The notes beneath the pieces were generated by a model. The model was not told where the DNA came from, searched no databases, and saw nothing but the letters and a program-made list of their open reading frames with translations. The translations under genes and the position numbers were made by a program. This document shows positions 37,211-38,934 of a stretch of DNA of 38,934 bases, piece by piece; the stretch's first letter is position 1; each line of letters opens with the position of its first letter. The DNA comes from an uncultured Polaribacter sp. (GTDB taxonomy: Bacteria; Bacteroidota; Bacteroidia; Flavobacteriales; Flavobacteriaceae), in contig NZ_CANMHM010000018.1 in assembly GCF_947497695.1 (NCBI RefSeq), positions 1 through 38,934 on the forward strand, given 5' to 3'.

Positions 37211-37232
37211 AGAGGAATTCTACCTCTTTTAT
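37211..37232 (+). terminator. Weak hairpin between GH16 and sulfatase genes
   Basis: AGAGG (37211-37215) pairs with CCTCT (37223-37227) and is followed by TTTATT. Five base pairs and a short T tract make a weak terminator or attenuator at best. The sulfatase gene 56 bases later has no clear promoter, so partial read-through is likely. Confidence 0.3.
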
Positions 37233-37287
37233 TCATCAACTGTTAAAGATAGTTATATTTTAAAGTGAAATAATTGAATCCCATAAT

Positions 37288-38715
37288 ATGAATTTAAAAA
37301 ACAGCCTAACATTTATAATTGTATTTTTTTTATTGATAAGTTGTAAATTAAATTCAGATAATGCCAAGTTTAAGACTACTAATTCTACAAAAAATAACAA
37401 ACCTAATATTATTGTAATTTTAATAGACGATGCAGGTTATGTAGATTTTGGTTTTATGGGAAGTGAAGATTTACAAACTCCAAATATTGATAAATTAGCA
37501 AAAAGCGGTGTTGTTTTTACAGATGCTCATGTTAGTGCAACGGTTTGTGCACCTTCTAGAGCGGGTTTAATAACAGGTATATATCAACAACGTTTTGGTT
37601 TCGAAGCAAATGGAACAGGAGGTATTGGTTTAAGTGATGATATTACAACAATAGCAGATGTGTTTAAAGAAAATGATTACAACACCTATGCTATAGGAAA
37701 ATGGCACTTAGGAGAAGATGTTTCTGATCATCCTAACCAAAGAGGTTTCGATAATTTTTATGGGTTTATTAATGGGAGTAGATCTTATTTTCCAATCCAA
37801 AACCCTTCTAAAAACCAAATGTTACAAAATAATGGAGAACGTGTTGTTTTTGATGGGTATATGACAGATGTGTTAGGCAATCAGTCAGTAAAATATATTG
37901 AAGCCTCTAAAGATAAACCATTTTTTATGTATTTAGCCTACAATGCTGTTCATACCCCAATGCATGCAAAAAAAGAACATTTAGAAAAGTTTAAAAATCA
38001 TCCAAGAAAAGAGTTGGCGGCTATGACATGGTCTTTAGATGAAAATATAGGTAAATTAATAAATAAATTAGAATCTTTAGGCATTAGAGATAATACTTTA
38101 ATTTACTTTTTAAGTGATAATGGTGGAGCGCATAATAATCAATCAAAAACAGGAGTATTAAAAGGTTGGAAAGGTAATAAATTTGAAGGTGGACATCGTG
38201 TTCCTTTTATTATGAGTTGGCCTAATAAATTGAATAATAATAAAGTATTTAGTGGACTAACTTCATCCTTAGATATTTTTGCAACCTCAATAGCTGCAGC
38301 TAATATTTATAAAGATAATTTAGAGTTAGATGGTGTAAATTTAATTCCTTACTTAATGGATAAAAAACATGGCAATCCTCATAAAAACTTATTTTGGAAA
38401 AAGTTAGACATTTCAGCAGCTAGGATAGGAGACTATAAATTGATAACTTTAGAAAAACAAGGCTCAGTTTTGTATAATTTAAAAGAAGATTTAAGAGAAA
38501 CAAAAAATATAATATATTTAGAAAACTCTGTCTCAGAAAACATACAAATTACTTATAATAAATGGGAGCATTCTTTAATGAAACCATTATGGGGTGAGGG
38601 AAAAAGTTGGGAAAGTGTTACTAGGCACATTCATAAAAGATTAATGCAAAATAAAGAAGCAGATTATAAAGATATTTGGAGTCCTGCTTTTAAGAAAATA
38701 GATTCTAAAAAATAA
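37288..38715 (+). CDS. Family S1 sulfatase, lipoprotein
   Basis: A 475-residue sulfatase with a lipobox LISC (Cys19). NIIVILIDDAG carries the metal pair Asp47-Asp48, and CAPSR carries the formylglycine Cys87. IGKWHLGED, GFDNFYGFINGSRSYF and LSDNGG complete the core. The GF..FYGF.NGSRSYF stretch is typical of N-acetylgalactosamine-6-sulfatase-like and algal-galactan sulfatase subfamilies, though I cannot fix the number. The last 45 residues are basic and rich in Lys and Trp, without a sorting domain. It is the last gene of unit C, 78 bases after the GH16 gene, and the last gene in the window. It is not a close paralogue of the other four sulfatases. Confidence 0.93.
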   Translation: MNLKNSLTFIIVFFLLISCKLNSDNAKFKTTNSTKNNKPNIIVILIDDAGYVDFGFMGSEDLQTPNIDKLAKSGVVFTDAHVSATVCAPSRAGLITGIYQQRFGFEANGTGGIGLSDDITTIADVFKENDYNTYAIGKWHLGEDVSDHPNQRGFDNFYGFINGSRSYFPIQNPSKNQMLQNNGERVVFDGYMTDVLGNQSVKYIEASKDKPFFMYLAYNAVHTPMHAKKEHLEKFKNHPRKELAAMTWSLDENIGKLINKLESLGIRDNTLIYFLSDNGGAHNNQSKTGVLKGWKGNKFEGGHRVPFIMSWPNKLNNNKVFSGLTSSLDIFATSIAAANIYKDNLELDGVNLIPYLMDKKHGNPHKNLFWKKLDISAARIGDYKLITLEKQGSVLYNLKEDLRETKNIIYLENSVSENIQITYNKWEHSLMKPLWGEGKSWESVTRHIHKRLMQNKEADYKDIWSPAFKKIDSKK

Positions 38716-38730
38716 TTTCTTAGGTTTTAA

Positions 38731-38758
38731 ACTATTATTTTAGTTACTTTCTAATAGT
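38731..38758. other. Hairpin after the last gene
   Basis: ACTATTA (38731-38737) pairs with TAATAGT (38752-38758) over a 14-base loop, 15 bases after the sulfatase stop codon. There is no T tract afterwards. It is a possible mRNA end but not a convincing rho-independent terminator. Confidence 0.3.
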
Positions 38759-38799
38759 GTGTTAGTTTCAATAACGCATAATTGATTAGATTTTTAGTT

Positions 38800-38917
38800 A
38801 GGCACTTTCAGAAGTAAATAAACACTTGTTTATCAATTAAATAAGTTGTATTTTAGATAGGCACTTTCAGAAGTAAATAAACACTTGTTTATCAATTAAA
38901 TAAGTTGTATTTTAGAT
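38800..38917. repeat. Two perfect copies of a 59-base tandem repeat
   Basis: Positions 38800-38858 and 38859-38917 are identical. Each copy begins AGGCACTTTCAG and ends TTTTAGAT, and carries an internal near-perfect dyad ATAAACACTTGTTTAT (38818-38833 and 38877-38892; arms of 7, centre of 2). The base pattern before the first copy (TTTTAG.TA) also matches the end of the unit with one mismatch. No third full copy follows. No coding function is seen; it could be a control region for a gene beyond the window, or a short satellite. Confidence 0.95.
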
Positions 38918-38934
38918 AAAATCAAACCCCGAAA

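Noticed and set aside
37250..37261. Fourth copy of the TATCTATATTTT box before the last sulfatase gene
   Set aside because: TAGTTATATTTT has two mismatches, and a -7 box 49 bases later would fall inside the coding region.
38800..38917. CRISPR array
   Set aside because: The two units are directly adjacent with no spacers, and no cas gene is nearby.

Overview
The window is one large polysaccharide utilisation locus (PUL) from a very AT-rich member of the Bacteroidota, most likely a marine Flavobacteriaceae. The signs are a SusC/SusD pair, many lipoproteins, three type IX secretion (T9SS) C-terminal sorting domains, promoter -7 boxes of the Bacteroidota form TAnnTTTG, no clear Shine-Dalgarno pattern, and five sulfatases, which is typical of marine glycan loci. 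I see no tRNA, rRNA, CRISPR array, transposase or integrase. No sulfatase-maturing enzyme is present, so it must be encoded elsewhere.

Layout. (i) 1-497: no recognisable gene. (ii) 498-1385, minus strand: AraC-type regulator, divergent from the rest. (iii) Unit A, 1652-9470: a SusE-like surface glycan-binding lipoprotein, SusC-like TonB-dependent transporter, SusD-like lipoprotein, and after a 300-base gap a clan GH-A hydrolase lipoprotein, ending in a strong nested hairpin terminator (about 9501-9573). (iv) Unit B, 9780-31558: eleven tightly packed genes (GH30, sulfatase, sugar-porter MFS permease, SGNH hydrolase, GH2, cytoplasmic DUF5107-TPR protein, three sulfatases, a second GH30, a second GH2). 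(v) Unit C, 31788-38715: LacZ-type GH2, modular GH16, sulfatase. (vi) 38716-38934: non-coding, with two perfect copies of a 59-base tandem repeat.

How the genes may work together (inference). GH16 and one GH30, both with T9SS sorting domains, and one T9SS sulfatase would cut and desulfate the polymer at or outside the cell surface. The SusE-like, SusD-like and SusC-like proteins would bind and import oligosaccharides. Lipoprotein and periplasmic GH2, GH30 and sulfatase enzymes, plus an SGNH esterase-like protein, would finish depolymerisation. The MFS permease would carry small sugars to the cytoplasm, where the DUF5107-TPR protein lies. The mix (endo-beta-1,6-galactanase-like GH30, three beta-galactosidase-type GH2, GH16, five sulfatases, one esterase-like protein) suggests a sulfated, possibly acylated, beta-galactan or arabinogalactan-like algal polymer. 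The substrate is not proven by sequence.

The most striking non-coding signal is a promoter arrangement shared by all three units. A TATCTATRT-like box starts exactly 49 bases before a TAnnTTTG-like -7 box at 1547/1596, 9703/9752 and 31644/31693. The upstream regions of units B and C are also visibly homologous to each other. This looks like the operator set of one regulator, plausibly the divergent AraC protein.
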